Source of the DNA: Manduca sexta
Lineage: Eukaryota > Arthropoda > Insecta > Lepidoptera > Sphingidae
Length of the DNA: 64,000 nt
Assembly: GCF_014839805.1 (NCBI RefSeq)
Contig: NC_051116.1
Coordinates: forward strand, 7,793,556-7,857,555
Direction of reading: 5' to 3'
The position numbers and the translations under genes are program-made. Positions 1 through 10,966 of this stretch are shown one piece after another (position 1 is the first letter of the stretch; the number at the start of each line of letters is the position of its first letter). The notes below the pieces were generated by a model. It was not told the DNA's origin. It did not search any database and saw only the letters and a list, made by a program, of their open reading frames with translations.

Positions 1-59
1 AGGAATTAAATTTATACAAATTGCGTTCCGTTTCTTATAATCTCTATATTAATAAAACT

Positions 60-225
60 CGAAACATTGCCTAACGGTAGCAAATTACCGGGAAAAGTAC
101 CCTGTTATTGCAGGACATTGTATCCGTGTGTCAAATTCCATCCAAATTGGATCAGCGGTTTCAGCGCTTACTTTCAACAAACATTTAAACTTAATGTATA
201 TTCGCATTTATAATGTTAATTAAGG
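60..225 (+). repeat. Degenerate 'gcttcgc'-class repeat copy
   Basis: Contains the conserved string series 'aaattaccgggaaaagtaccctg', 'caggacattgtatccgtgtg' and 'caaattccatccaaattgg', ending near 'cgcatttataatgttaat'. The same order of motifs recurs at 28570-28850, 21040-21320 and 54925-55115. Class unassigned; it is non-coding. Confidence 0.55.
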
Positions 226-1813
226 TCATTTTGTTGATAATACGCGGTGTTATTCAACTGCAATATATATTTTTTTAATTCGCCCAACGAGACAATAGGC
301 CACTTGAAGTTAGCTGTTTACTTACATAATACCATAAGAATCATGTGTTGCGCCGGTCCTATAGGAAAGTAAAAAAGAATACCCATTATAGGTAACGGAA
401 AAAAGTGCAGTGATCCGTTTACAATGGCGCTTAGAAACATTTTTCTTGCTCGAACGTGCATAATTAGTACGGAAGACCAAAATTAAGCGACAATTTACTA
501 ATGGATTTTGTGATTTAAGAGAGGTTCACAAACGCCAAAACAACCCGCGACTCCTTTCTCATGCCCACTATTACCAATCGTTAGTCAAGGAATGCTAAGT
601 TCCTTAGTCAGATTAAAATAGTTCAGAATTTTACTTCATTCAGGTGTAATATGGTCGTCCCTCGTTCTAGAAAAAGAAAACTGCAGAACTGCAAGTAAAA
701 AAATACATTTTAAAGTTAATATCCGCTGACTAAGATTACTTAGTAGTTTGATGTAAAAAGAGACTGATAAAGTTGAGATGGAAATTTTACAGCGGTATTT
801 TTTAAAATAAAATAAGCCGACCGTGTTATCCCTAATGGGGTAGATAAAAATGCTACTTATGCATTCAGGGGTAAGGTCTAATCTCGCTAAGTTTGAGAGA
901 TTATCAAAATTATCAGGTATTAGTTTCAATCTTGACGAATGGATATGCGGTTTAGTTTTAATTCTAAAATTTGTAGTTTAGTGGATGGCGTGGTCATCGA
1001 AGCTAGGACCTAGTCGACTTCACAGCCTAAAAATACTGCACTTGGCGCTGAACCGCCATTGCCTCTAACACGATATACGCTGGATTAAACCTAAATGTTA
1101 TATAATTCTTCATATTTATTAAGCAAATGAAACTGGCATATAAATAATAAATAAGAAAACATAGTGTGTGTTTACTACGCCGGCCGCTGAGGTCCAAAAC
1201 AAGCGGTCTAGAGGTCGTCGCGAGTGCCCGATAACAAATCTGTCCCAGGAGGCGTGTTCTGCCGACGCGAGTGGTCGATTTAGATAGGACGAAAATACTT
1301 TAGGGGTCCGACTTGCTCGCGTAGAAAACGTTTTGTTGTGGTCGATGTCTTGAGTTTTCGTTAATAAATTGCGGGTAGATAAAAAAAACATGATAGGAAT
1401 GGAACGGAATGCTGAGAGGAAAGTCGCAGGCTTAGATCCAAGTCACACATTGACTTTTCGTTATGTGTATAGCAACGGCGAAGTGTGACATTTTTCAAAA
1501 GGCAAAAAAAGCAATCGCCTTAGTTAATATATCGCTGCCATTTTAACAGAAAACAAACACTAAGACAGACGTGAATAAACCTAAAAGGGAAGCCGGTAGG
1601 AATCGTGTTGTATGGACACTTCACCAATGGTGTTTGGTGTTTAGGGACACACTGTATGTATTTCATAGAATTTGTAGTTTGCTGATGCGCGGGAGCACTC
1701 GCCAGTGTTAGTTATTCGTTTCCGTCATGCTCCCCGTTAGCCCACGTAACCGCCGACGGTGCCCTACACCTTATAGTATTGAGTGATTTAAATTTGTGAC
1801 CAATATAGACTAA
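226..1813. other. Gene-free AT-rich stretch
   Basis: Nothing convincing seen. Two short minus-strand open frames (636-929 and 1119-1391) lack any recognisable domain. A modestly GC-richer block at 1175-1330 has no identifiable content. Confidence 0.5.
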
Positions 1814-2044
1814 CCCCCTTATTTATAGACGTTATTTATCTAGCTCAATTTATCTGACAGCTTGCTGTTTGTTCAGCTTTGTTTATCTGACAAACAATTA
1901 GATTCAAGTTGTATCTCAATATTAGCCAATCACAACGGCCCCATGTCTACGCTCTGCGAAGGCTGCCATGCCGTCAGCACTGAGATACAGACTTGTTATC
2001 ACAGCAATGCTCCGTCCTTATATAAATAACGTTTATGAATAAGG
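1814..2044 (+). mobile_element. Inverted-repeat MITE, copy 1
   Basis: Non-autonomous DNA element of about 231 bp. The left end 'cccccttatttatagacg' pairs with the reverse complement of the right end, which runs 'cgtttatgaataagg'; the arms continue inward through 'gttatttat'. The internal part 'ggctgccatgccgtcagcac' and 'tattagccaatcacaacgg' matches the copy at 29337-29570 closely and in the same orientation. No clear target duplication was found. It has no coding capacity. Confidence 0.75.
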
Positions 2045-2593
2045 ACGTAAGGGATTAACCACTTCTGAACTTTATTTGCAACCTTTTGAGAGTCAAGTGG
2101 AGGATTACAGGCTAAAGCGAATTTAGAACATAATAATTAGTACCCCTAATACATGTGTATTCTTTGTAGATTATCACTCTGAATAAATTGTACTTTTCTA
2201 ATATCCCTTTTTACTACAGGCATTCATATATTACTCTTATGAAAATATTTCTCGTAAAAATAATACATTTTCTGTGGAATTTAGGACGGCTACCTTTTAT
2301 GAAGAGATATTTAAATGTCAAATATACCGCGTAGGTTCTAGTAATAAGGGTTCCTTGAATAGCTTCTGGTTACGGAGTGCTAAAAATAACAAATTAAATA
2401 CTAACCCCGACAAGCCAACATACAAAATATATTTCCATTTTAGAGTAGTATTTTTGCTGACGTAATAACAATCGTTGTGTGTAGGTTATAAGCTATAATC
2501 TCGCTTGCGTTGAGTACTCCAAAAAATCGCTCATCTCTATCGAATTTCGTCGAAAAAACTATTGGACAGGAAAGGTAGGACCGAATTTGAACG
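2045..2593. other. Gene-free stretch
   Basis: AT-rich. The part around 2160-2200 ('tgtattctttgtagattatcactctg') resembles the middle of SINE-D but is too short and diverged to call. The 63-codon frame at 2274-2465 has no recognisable domain. Confidence 0.4.
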
Positions 2594-2720
2594 TATTTTC
2601 TTTGACAATTCAGCGTTTTATTAACAAGGGATTGGGTGCTCTCAGCTCGGACGATTCAATGATCACCTGTGACGTCACGAGTGTCTTGTTCGCAGGATCG
2701 TCGAATTTACTCTGCGTTGA
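2594..2720 (+). repeat. Diverged direct repeat, unit 1, with TGACGTCA
   Basis: About 127 bp sharing the ordered blocks 'tattttct', 'ttattaacaa', 'cacctgtgacgtcac' and 'ggatcgt' with the unit at 2962-3100. It carries a perfect TGACGTCA octamer at 2670-2677. Diverged local duplication; function unknown. Confidence 0.5.
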
Positions 2721-2961
2721 CAATTTTACGTGTTCTGGAAGGAAATGGCTGTTGATTTCTGCTTAACAATTTTTTATTTTTCATTTGTAAATGCTTTTTT
2801 ACACGAATCGTAACAATTTATAGGACATTCCATAAAAAAATAAAAAAAAAATGTTATTTAATACTAAAGGCAAGTTTCTATCGTGAACAGCAAGCAAAAG
2901 CTAGTAAAAAATCCATCTTATGATTGAACCACTAAACCGACTTGGAGTATCGCTGCTCGTG

Positions 2962-3100
2962 TATTTTCTATTTGACGTTTCAGTGTTTTTATTAACAACG
3001 GATCGGATGACGTCGGAGCGCGCGTCGGTAATCCGTTTCGCCACCTGTGACGTCACATTTAGGAGGGATCGTGCGGATTCCTCCTTGAGCCGCGACTTCT
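2962..3100 (+). repeat. Diverged direct repeat, unit 2, with TGACGTCA
   Basis: Second unit of the local duplication described for 2594-2720. It keeps 'ccacctgtgacgtcac', with the octamer at 3048-3055, while the rest has drifted. A 71-codon frame across it (2920-3135) has an equally open antisense frame, so coding is not supported. Confidence 0.5.
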
Positions 3101-3269
3101 GCACTTTTTTGTTGAGGCGTCTGGAAGCTCGGTGACTGTAAGCGGTATTTGAGTATTTCTTTTTGTTATGATTAGTGATGTATGAGGTATTGAGGTGTAA
3201 GTAATCTTTCAGCTAAGCAGCATTATAAACGCCATGCAGTTGCGAATTGTTACCTATAAATTACACTAT

Positions 3270-3455
3270 TACTTCGTCCGTGTGGAAATGTTTTACGGGA
3301 TAAATATTTTCCAGAGGTACAAATTTGCCTGTAGCACGCAGGAGTAACATAGCTTCCTATTAGGGAAAAAATTTAAATGGGTTTAGTAGTTTTTGAAATT
3401 AGCGTCTCCAAACAAACCCTTCAGCTATTATATAATAGTATAGATAGATTAAACA
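3270..3455 (+). repeat. Degenerate 'gcttcgc'-class repeat fragment
   Basis: Carries 'acgggataaatattttcc', 'gtagtttttgaaattagcg' and 'caaacaaaccct', followed by 'atagtatagatagatt'. This is the usual order in this repeat class. Confidence 0.5.
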
Positions 3456-4732
3456 TGGGACCGATGGAATTTATCACTCTTATACAGATTTTTTTTTGTG
3501 AACGCCTACGTTTTTGTTATATTATGTATATGGAAATAGCAACTGTATCTGTTTGAAAGTAGAGTGAAGTCCTGATAGAGTTTGGATTGACGGGATATCA
3601 TTATATTGACGCCAGTTGATACAACTATGTAAAGAATCATACAAAGGCTTCATGTAAAGAACCCAGTGCAACTTTTTTGCTTTCGAATCCACCCGTTTCA
3701 GCGAAACGTGGTCTGTTATTCAGCTAAGAACTTTATTAAGTAGATTATAAGACTTACATTTTATTTCTCTTTAAAATTACATCACTGTGTAGTGGCACGC
3801 AGTACTTTGTAATTTAATGTTTGCTGTTGCTTCTGTTTATGGACATTCGAAGAAACGACCCACTCGCTTATTCAGTAAAAAAAGTCAATGCAATATACAA
3901 TGTTTTAGTTAAACGTAGGGAAGACGGATGGAAAAAAAAATGTTTTGTGCAAATGATTTCTCTCATGGCAATCTATTAGAAAATTATCTTCGTATTGCCT
4001 ATCTAGATGTTTATTATGCTGATGGAGGTTATTCTAAGGTTTAATTGACTTAGAAATATTTGCGTAGTGTAAATATATTTAGAATCAAGGTATCTTTCGT
4101 CTTGTACGTAGTTTTAACTTTTCGAAAATTCAATTAGTCTCATTACCGTCGCTGTATAAGCAAGGTTTGGTCCGAAATCCACATAAATACGAGTAATACT
4201 TACAAAAAAATTTCGCATTTATAATATCGGTAATAAGTAAGATCCACCTCACTTAAGAGTTCGTCAAGCTACATTGAAAATAAAATAAAAAATCGCAACA
4301 TTTCAAACCGGCGTACCCCGTTAGCGCATCATTCGCATGCCCGCACGCGTGGAGTGCGCAATAAAAATGTCGCCCACGCGCCACTGATATCAATCTTTAT
4401 TAATTTACTAGGTGTTGCGACTTCGCCCACGTGCGAATCCATTCTCGCTAATAAAGTCCCTTAATAATTATAGTAATCCGTGACGTCATCTATACGTCAG
4501 CGCCATCTCTCGAAAAATCCGAATAAACAAGTTTTCACGGTAGTCAATTACCTGGATAAAAAATTACCTGTATGTTAATAGTATTGTCCAGCTCGATCTG
4601 CCTTTACTTTTTATAAACATTCAAACATTTGCATTTATATCAGGTAAGATTTTATACACTTAAAAGATATATCACCAGATCAATATCATAGGCTTGTTCC
4701 AGTCAATCCAGCTAAAAGTAGTTATGTAGTAT
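3456..4732. other. Gene-free stretch with a CpG-bearing block
   Basis: Mostly AT-rich with no gene seen. The section 4300-4500 ('gcatgcccgcacgcgtggagtgcgc', 'cttcgcccacgtgcg') is locally richer in CG and holds a perfect TGACGTCA at 4481-4488. It is a candidate conserved intronic element at most. Confidence 0.4.
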
Positions 4733-4918
4733 TGATGGTAGGATATTTGTATCCGCCCTGATAGCTACCACCGTACACAAAGTATTGTGTCGCGTTTCGA
4801 GATCAGCCTGCGTCGGTATATGTAGTTTCGATAAGCAAAAGTGTCGAATGTCGAGGCAAAATCATCTCTCACTCAATATCAGGCGTAGTGGAGTCACTTG
4901 GCTTTGCTCGTATAAAAT
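4733..4918 (-). repeat. Repeat-B copy, degenerate
   Basis: Read on the plus strand it starts 'ggtaggatatttgtatccgccc', passes 'gataaccaccgtacacaa'-like sequence, 'gatcagcctgcgt' and 'agtggagtcacttggc'. This is the reverse of Repeat-B, with an internal deletion. Confidence 0.7.
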
Positions 4919-5350
4919 ATATTTATATAATTACATGTCGTACTAGTACGGTGAAATTCAACAATAACCTTCGCGGAATTCCGCAGGAACGTTTTATTAC
5001 GACGGGCGGGTAAATACGCGTAGATATAACTTTTGTGAGACGACACGATATCGGATTGATGGCCAATACGATGTCGTCGTCATTTAATGGTATTATTTTC
5101 TGTTTTTTTTTTTGTGTGATGTAAACTTCGTGACGTTTAAAAAAGTCTTAGACTTTGTAAACTAGTTTCACAAATAACTGTCTCGGCTATAATAATCACG
5201 TCATCCCTTATTTTCTTTTTATTTTAACATACTGGTATATCTCATACATTGTATAACAGCGGATGGTTATGATTTTTTTAATAAATAATCAGTCTCGTAT
5301 TGCGCCTTTCATTGCTAACACGTTGTCGCACAAAACACTACAATATATAT

Positions 5351-5545
5351 TACTAGCGACCCGCCCCGGCTTCGCACGGGTGCAATATTTCTCCACTATT
5401 TAATGGATATTATTATACATATAAACGTTCCTCTTGAATCACTCTATCTATTAAAAAAACCGCATCAAAATCCGTTGCGTAGTTTTAAAGATTTAAGCAC
5501 ACATAGGGACAGAGAAAGCGACTTTGTGTTATACTATGTAGTGAT
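5351..5545 (+). repeat. 195-bp interspersed repeat, copy 1
   Basis: Runs from 'tactagcgacccgccccgg' to 'atactatgtagtgat'. Almost the same sequence recurs at 9291-9473, with only about ten substitutions and a few single-base length differences. It contains 'aaaatccgttgcgtagtttt' and 'agggacagagaaagcg', motifs of the broad 'gcttcgc' class. The open frames here (5403-5764) run through the repeat and are not genes. Confidence 0.8.
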
Positions 5546-6726
5546 TTGGCGACGAGGATGGGAACACAATTTTTACACAATACGATTCACATCGTACTGT
5601 GTAAAACTCAATCCTATCCTGTTTACATGGAACGGGTCGTGAATATAAGCGGTCTCACTTACCGTTCGCTTGAAGGGTTCATATCGTCCCCGATGCGGCC
5701 GAGATACGTTACAACACCCCACTTAAGGGTTGGAATCACCTTTGAGTTCGTATCTTCGCCGTAATAAGTTTTAGAAGAGGATTAACATAGAGCATTGTTT
5801 GAATATGTGACTTAATCGAAGAACGCATTGTTGTATTATGAAGAGTATAAGTTTTTCAACTTTTAAAATCGCGATGTCTTGCGAACGGTGATTCTTAGGA
5901 AAAAAAATAGTAAAACAATTATTGTAGATAATTGTATGATCTACAACTTTTGTCTGACTATATTTTTACTATAATACCTCCAGTTTCAGAGAAAAATGGG
6001 AAGAACCGGAATTTTTGATCTTTTCCCTTGAATAAAATCTTTTGCACACATAGGATCGACGGGGACTTTTGACATTTTATTTATAATGACGTATTTAACG
6101 TCTATACCAATTTTTAGCTCTATGCGAATTTTTCCCGTCATAGGTTTTTTTTTGTCTGTTTTGACTGGACTATATTATATAAATTAATAAGAGTTAATCA
6201 TATGTGTATGACTAAGAATCTAGCACAGTGTAACTTTCCGTCTCCAGAACGAGGTATCTTATTTTTTTTTTTATTTAAGAACGTATGCTGCTTGATGTTG
6301 GAATTAGTGCAAGAGTAATAACCCCTTACTCTATGATAGATATATTTAAATGTGTCGTAAGATCCGCCGCACTTCCTCTACCTACCCTCACGAGACACAA
6401 GCTTGAACTCATAAAACATCGGATAATATAAGCGTTCCTTCAGCGTTTACTCACGATTTATATTAAAGTGTTAATTTAAGCGCTCTACACGGCGCTCGCT
6501 CGTTCGTGAGTGTGCCATCGCTCACCGGCGGATGGTTTATCATCAACCCCACTCCCACGTGTGGGGTTACGGGGATACTTTATAAAGAAGCTGGAGCATT
6601 TCGGGGCATGATTCCCTTAATGATGAAACTTGTGGTTTAGTAGAGTATGGGTTTATGTGTTTCGTTTGCTTGGGTTTGAATTATGCTGCCGTCAAATCAA
6701 GAAGGGTAATGTTTATCTTTCATATC
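5546..6726. other. Gene-free stretch
   Basis: AT-rich with no gene seen. Around 6480-6570 there is a small GC-richer patch ('cggcgctcgctcgttcgtgag', 'cacccccacgtgtgggg'-like) with no identifiable content. Confidence 0.4.
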
Positions 6727-7133
6727 TAAATATATATAACTCAAAGGTGTCTGACTGACATAGTGATCTATCAACGCGCAGCCCAAACCACTGGACAGAT
6801 CGGGCTGAAATTTGGCATGCAGGTAGATATTATGACGTAGGCATCCGATAAGAAAGGATTTTGATTAATTCTACCCCTAAGGGGATAAAATAGGGGATGA
6901 AAGTTTGTATAAATCTTCTTAGATTTTCGACTGATTGAACTGAAATTAAAGATTGGAGCTACCATGATGAAGACGTACGCTTAAATAGGATTTTGATAAA
7001 TTCAACCTCTATGGGGATAAAATTAGTTTGAATCTATCAGTACCGAGAAAATATGTAGCAAAACTTTTTTCATAGAGTGGACTTTTATCCCGGAAAACTC
7101 CTTCACGCGGGCGAAGCCGCGAGCAAAAGCTAG
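6727..7133 (+). repeat. Long 'gcttcgc'-class repeat
   Basis: About 400 bp starting 'tatatataactcaaaggtg', with two diverged internal sub-blocks each ending 'ggattttgat.aattc.acc.ctaaggggataaaat'. It closes with 'cgggcgaagccgcgagcaaa' and 'agctagt'. The internal duplication and the terminal 'cgaagccgcgagcaaaagct' are typical of this common repeat class. Confidence 0.7.
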
Positions 7134-7134
7134 T

Positions 7135-7313
7135 TACTGTATAAAGCTGAAGTGTTTGTGTGTTTGAGCGCGCTAATCTCATGAACTACTAAACCAATTT
7201 TTTTTTTTTTCACTAATGAAGCTACATTACTCCTCCGTGCTATAGGCTACTTTATATACCGGGGAAATATTTATCCCGCAAAAACTGTTTCTGGCGAGCA
7301 GGCGAAAGCTAGT
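7135..7313 (+). repeat. 'gcttcgc'-class repeat, directly abutting the previous one
   Basis: Begins 'ataaagctgaagtgtttg' and 'gcgcgctaatctcatgaac', and ends 'ggcgaaagctagta'. The same motif order is at 46975-47146 and, in part, at 58725-58990. It directly follows the preceding member, which suggests a preferred insertion site ('agctagt'). Confidence 0.65.
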
Positions 7314-7737
7314 AAATTATAAATACAAGAAAAGTACTGTATGGATCGAAGGCGTAAGTCTAATAGGCAATAATTCCATTGGCTTATAAATTTTATATCC
7401 GAACAGAACATTGCTTGGCGGTAGTTAGACAATGCCCGCCCAAACAGAGTCATGCTTGATACCTAGTACGTATGTTAACAAAGGCCACAGAAGCCGCACG
7501 CACGGCCCAACTAATGGAGCAATTACACTACGCGCCGCAAGCTAATTTTGAACGTATGTACATTGTACACAAGTACGAATACGCGGTTATGTTTATTTAT
7601 TGAATAGATGGTGTTTGTCGTAGTTTCGTTATCGATTTTGGTTGTGTGATGAGGCCATGGGTTCTGTAGAGTAGAGCCGTGGGAAAGTGTATAATGGAGG
7701 GCTAGAGTTATTGACTAGATTTAAGTCAGCTACTAGC

Positions 7738-8020
7738 ATAATCCAGCATGGTGAACTGAGGTCTAATCCCTCTCAGTGGTAGAAGAGGCCGTACCCAGCA
7801 GTGGAACAGTATGTAATACAGGGCCCTTATTCTCTATCTCACACGTTATATTGACAGTGCGTAACAAGCACGCAACACAACGCGTCATGTTTAGGGCTAT
7901 AGAGATTTGGCTTACAGAAACCATTCCACGCACATTTCTCGAAGATAACATGACACGGCCGCGTTACGCGCTTACACTATCATACAGAATAAGGGCCCAG
8001 AGCTGATATTACTAACATAA
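7738..8020 (+). repeat. SINE-D tail interrupted by a DNA element
   Basis: The left piece (7738-7820) has 'aggtctaatccctctcagtg', 'cagcagtggaacagtatg' and 'taataca'. The right piece (7999-8020) resumes with 'agagctgatattac', the normal end of this SINE. The 178 bp in between are a separate insertion (7821-7998). Confidence 0.75.
7821..7998 (+). mobile_element. 178-bp terminal-inverted-repeat element inside SINE-D
   Basis: The ends are 'gggcccttattct' on the left and its exact reverse complement 'agaataagggccc' on the right; the match continues 'tat' after one mismatch. The element splits a SINE-D tail, so it inserted later. The target duplication is ambiguous ('agggc' against 'agagc'). The terminal CCCTTATTC is shared with the MITE at 1814 and 29337, suggesting a related family. 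Two short open frames across it are chance. Confidence 0.7.
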
Positions 8021-8115
8021 TGGTAAGCGCTAAAGACCCATAAACTTGAACTCTGTCAAGAAAATTGCAATACTACTGTTTGGAAAAATTGTTTAGCGTA
8101 TACCTCTCAATAGTA

Positions 8116-8420
8116 CTGGTGGTAGGTCTCTCATATGTGAGAGTACGTCTGGATACGTACCACCGCAATGTCTATTTCTAGTGCCAAGCAACAGTGTGTA
8201 GTCACTGTTGTGTTCCGGTTTGAAGGACATTGTAGTCAGTGTAACTACTGGACATAATGAGACTTAACATCTTAATCTCAGGATGGCGAGCGCAGTGGAA
8301 TACAAAACGATACTTTGTAATGCAAAGAGTTGGATGGTGTTTCTACTGTTTATGGGCGGTCGTATCTCTTACCATCAGACGAACGGCAAGCTCGTCTCGT
8401 CATTGAAAGCAATAAAAAAA
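8116..8420 (+). repeat. Repeat-C, near full length
   Basis: Runs from 'ctggtggtaggtctctcat' through 'gttccggtttgaaggacatt' and 'tttctactgtttatgggcgg' to 'gtctcgtcattgaaagcaat' with an A-run. The most complete copy besides 17191-17487. The A-rich 3' end points to retroposition, but no pol III boxes were recognised, so the class is open. Confidence 0.8.
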
Positions 8421-8719
8421 AAATAAAAAACAAAGTGTTAGGGCAAAAGCAAATAATATCATCCTTTCTATAAATTGGCAACATTATATTCCCATCAGAT
8501 GAAACAAGCATGTTTCCGTACGAATGTGTCCGACGATTCGCTCCCGAGAAGTGGGTTAAAAGGATATTATGGTGCATTCGACGCTGCGAGCGTCTCCCGC
8601 GGGACGCTGTGTTGTCAGACGTTACGGTTATTTTACCTAATTTTCATTTTATTTCGTTTAAAATAGCTTTTTCTCGCGACATACGAAAGCTAAATAAATG
8701 TTAATATCATACAGTATCG

Positions 8720-8912
8720 ACAATGTGACCTCACCTCACCTGAATGTGATAAGAATAGGGGTTCAGATAGTGTCGATTGACGAGTTATCCCTCGCCAGTC
8801 GACACAATTATGACGGCCTGTGTGAAACCGTATATCCAGGCTGATACACTTGAGCCACTATGGCGGGTGTCACACTCGCGTGCGGTTGCCGCTGTCCAGG
8901 TGGATACATAAC
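8720..8912 (+). repeat. Repeat-B copy
   Basis: Starts at a diverged 'gtgacctcacctcacctga', keeps 'gccagtcgacacaattatg' and 'ccactatggcgggtgtcac', and ends 'ccaggtggatacata'. The final 'aaaatatatcctaccacc' is missing. Confidence 0.7.
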
Positions 8913-9063
8913 TTTTTATCTCACCACTATCTATAAACCCCTAAAATATTATTCAACTCCCCCCCCCTAAAACGGAGCAGTTCTTTTGCGCTTCGTATTC
9001 ACACCAAATGCTCGCGCACCAAATTTGTCGCAGCTCTGTCTAGGCACACAGTAATATATGACC

Positions 9064-9262
9064 TCATGGTTGCCAATTTTCATCAAGGCCTATAAGGGCG
9101 TCGCGAACAAACCCCCCCCCCCCGCCATCTTAAAAGGGGTCCTTTCTTTCCCCCAGTTATTCCCTGTCAATTTTCCTCTCAACTCCTGCAGTCGATAAGC
9201 CGTGTGATTCCAGTATCTCATTCGCAAGCTTCCACCGGGTTAGACTGCAGTGTCCCTTACGT
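9064..9262 (+). repeat. Interspersed repeat with twin at 54231
   Basis: Shares with 54231-54427 the ordered strings 'catggttg.caatt', 'aggcctataag', 'ccatctta', 'gattttcctc' (diverged) and 'tagactgcag'. It includes a run of 13 C at about 9112-9124. The shape, a C/T-rich body without long frames, suggests a 3' UTR of a retroelement; this is inference. Confidence 0.6.
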
Positions 9263-9290
9263 AAAACCCTAGATATACATTACTAGCGAC

Positions 9291-9473
9291 CCGCCCCGGC
9301 TTCGCACGGGTGCAATATTTCTCCACTATTTAATGGATGTTATTATACATATAAACCTTCCTCTTGAATCACTCTATCTATTAAAAAACGCATCGAAATC
9401 CGTTGCGTGGTTTTAAATATTTAAGCACACATAGGGACAGAGAAAGCGACTTTGTTTTATACCATGTAGTGAT
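9291..9473 (+). repeat. 195-bp interspersed repeat, copy 2
   Basis: Near-identical partner of 5351-5545 in the same orientation, from 'tactagcgacccgccccgg' to 'accatgtagtgat'. It differs by small changes such as a lost A-run base pair and 'aaagattt' to 'aaatattt'. Confidence 0.8.
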
Positions 9474-9774
9474 ACAATTAGATGAGATGCTATCCGTATA
9501 AAGTTACACGAATATTTTGCGCGTGTTACCGAACATTACACGAAGCAATCTTAAAACGGATCTTTGAATATGGTTATTGTGAACAAAAATTTTATTTTCT
9601 TCTACAAAAGTGTCTAGTTGTGTTCAGATTTTATCGTGTTAGTAGATATTTAAGAGCGAAAAAGGTTTTTACTGATGTTTATGATAAGGTTAGTGATTCT
9701 TGTTGGAAATTCAATTATTTTTATCGTGAAGTAAAACTACTTAACGGATTTTATCATGTTTTTTTTTTTTTTTT

Positions 9775-9835
9775 ATAATTTTCTCCCGACGTTTCGAAGA
9801 CTTTGCAGCCTTTGTGGTCGCGGGGGGAGCGGGGG
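9775..9835 (-). repeat. Repeat-F fragment
   Basis: The plus strand reads 'ttctcccgacgtttcgaaga' then 'ctttgcagcctttgtggtcg', preceded by a long T-run. This is the reverse of the Repeat-F core. Confidence 0.65.
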
Positions 9836-10713
9836 TTGAGGTTCTGGTCATTCAAAGTCAAAGTTACATTATGTACTTGCCTAAAGGAGAATGCCCATTT
9901 TTGTATGAAAGTTGGGCTACGTTTGCGTCTGTACAAAACCTTCACTAAACTATAGGGAATATATCCTATTTTTTATACAAATTGAAAACAATTGGATATT
10001 CGATGGGAGTTCGGAGTAATCAGATTTTTTATAGCGCAGTTATTTTAAGATTAAGTATGGACTGCAATAATGTAACTGCAATAATGTTACGTGCCTAATT
10101 AAGTCCAATATTGCAGTACCTACTTGTTATTGCTATAAGCAATTATTGGACGTTCTTTTCACCTAGCTTTAATTGTCCTTATAAGAAACTGATAGGTACT
10201 AACATATCTGATAAGACGAAACTCCAATAAAACTTCTAAGATAGTATGACGGAATATTAGTTTTTCCTCGGAACATATGTTACCTGACCGTTTGTGTATA
10301 TATTATTCTGACTTACGACTTATTCTATTACATGGATTACCTAATCTTTATTTTCACCTACAATTATCTAACTCGAATATGGTGTCAACACATATTGTAG
10401 AATAGATTCAGCTTATTTTTTATGACTGGCCGTATGCCTGACGCCAACTCTTTTTGGAGGATTCCGATCCCAGGCAACTCTTGTTAGAAACACCGAGATA
10501 AAATGTTGCTTGGCCTGGAAATCCAATCCAGGAACTCACTTCACAGCCTGATTAGGCTAATAGTTAATTAGCATAGGGAAAAAAAATAAAACGAAAAATA
10601 CAAAATCCAATGCATATTTTTATATAGATGTATATTATTAATAGAGGTATATATATAATATTCTTGGCATCCCAAAAAAAAACAAGAATTTGATATATGT
10701 AGCTGCAGCACGT
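9836..10713. other. Gene-free AT-rich stretch
   Basis: No gene seen. 10430-10560 has 'ggcctggaaatccaatcc' and similar sequence that could be an old SINE, but no family could be assigned. Confidence 0.4.
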
Positions 10714-10966
10714 TTATATATTGCTGAAGTGAGTGAACGACTTGTTGTTGTCTGTGAACCTCTCTATTAGCTGATCTCCAACAGGCAGCACAAACTCATT
10801 CCAGCCTTGAAACCTAAAATATAATGTAAAAGTTGAGTAAACATGTTCAGATTATTAACTGTTTTCTTTAACTTTGGCAAGATTTTTCCCACATTGTGGA
10901 TATGTTAATAATAATCTACATAACTTACAAACTGGACAGCTCGTCCAAGAAATATACTCGTCGTTG
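10714..10966 (-). CDS. Possible two-exon end of an unrecognised gene
   Basis: A spliceable pair of short exons on the minus strand. The last exon (10813-10714) follows 'ttatattttag' and encodes 32 residues including 'GWNEFVLPVGDQLIERF' before a TAA. The 115-base intron 10928-10814 has a GTAAGT donor. The preceding exon (10966-10929, after 'gtgccacag') ends in the matching phase and reads 'RRVYFLDELSSL'. A longer alternative of that exon (to 11063, after 'cttttag') is open in another frame with three clustered cysteines but then stops soon after the junction. I do not recognise the protein. Against it: the plus strand is also open over part of the region, and no upstream exon or poly(A) signal was found nearby. 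Confidence 0.3.

Noticed and set aside
1119..1391. 90-codon minus-strand open frame
   Set aside because: No domain, no splice context, no codon bias; the GC-rich middle could be an old repeat.
9482..9778. 98-codon plus-strand open frame between two repeats
   Set aside because: Rich in Phe/Tyr/Cys as expected of AT-rich non-coding DNA; it ends in a poly-Phe run from the T-tract of Repeat-F; no domain.
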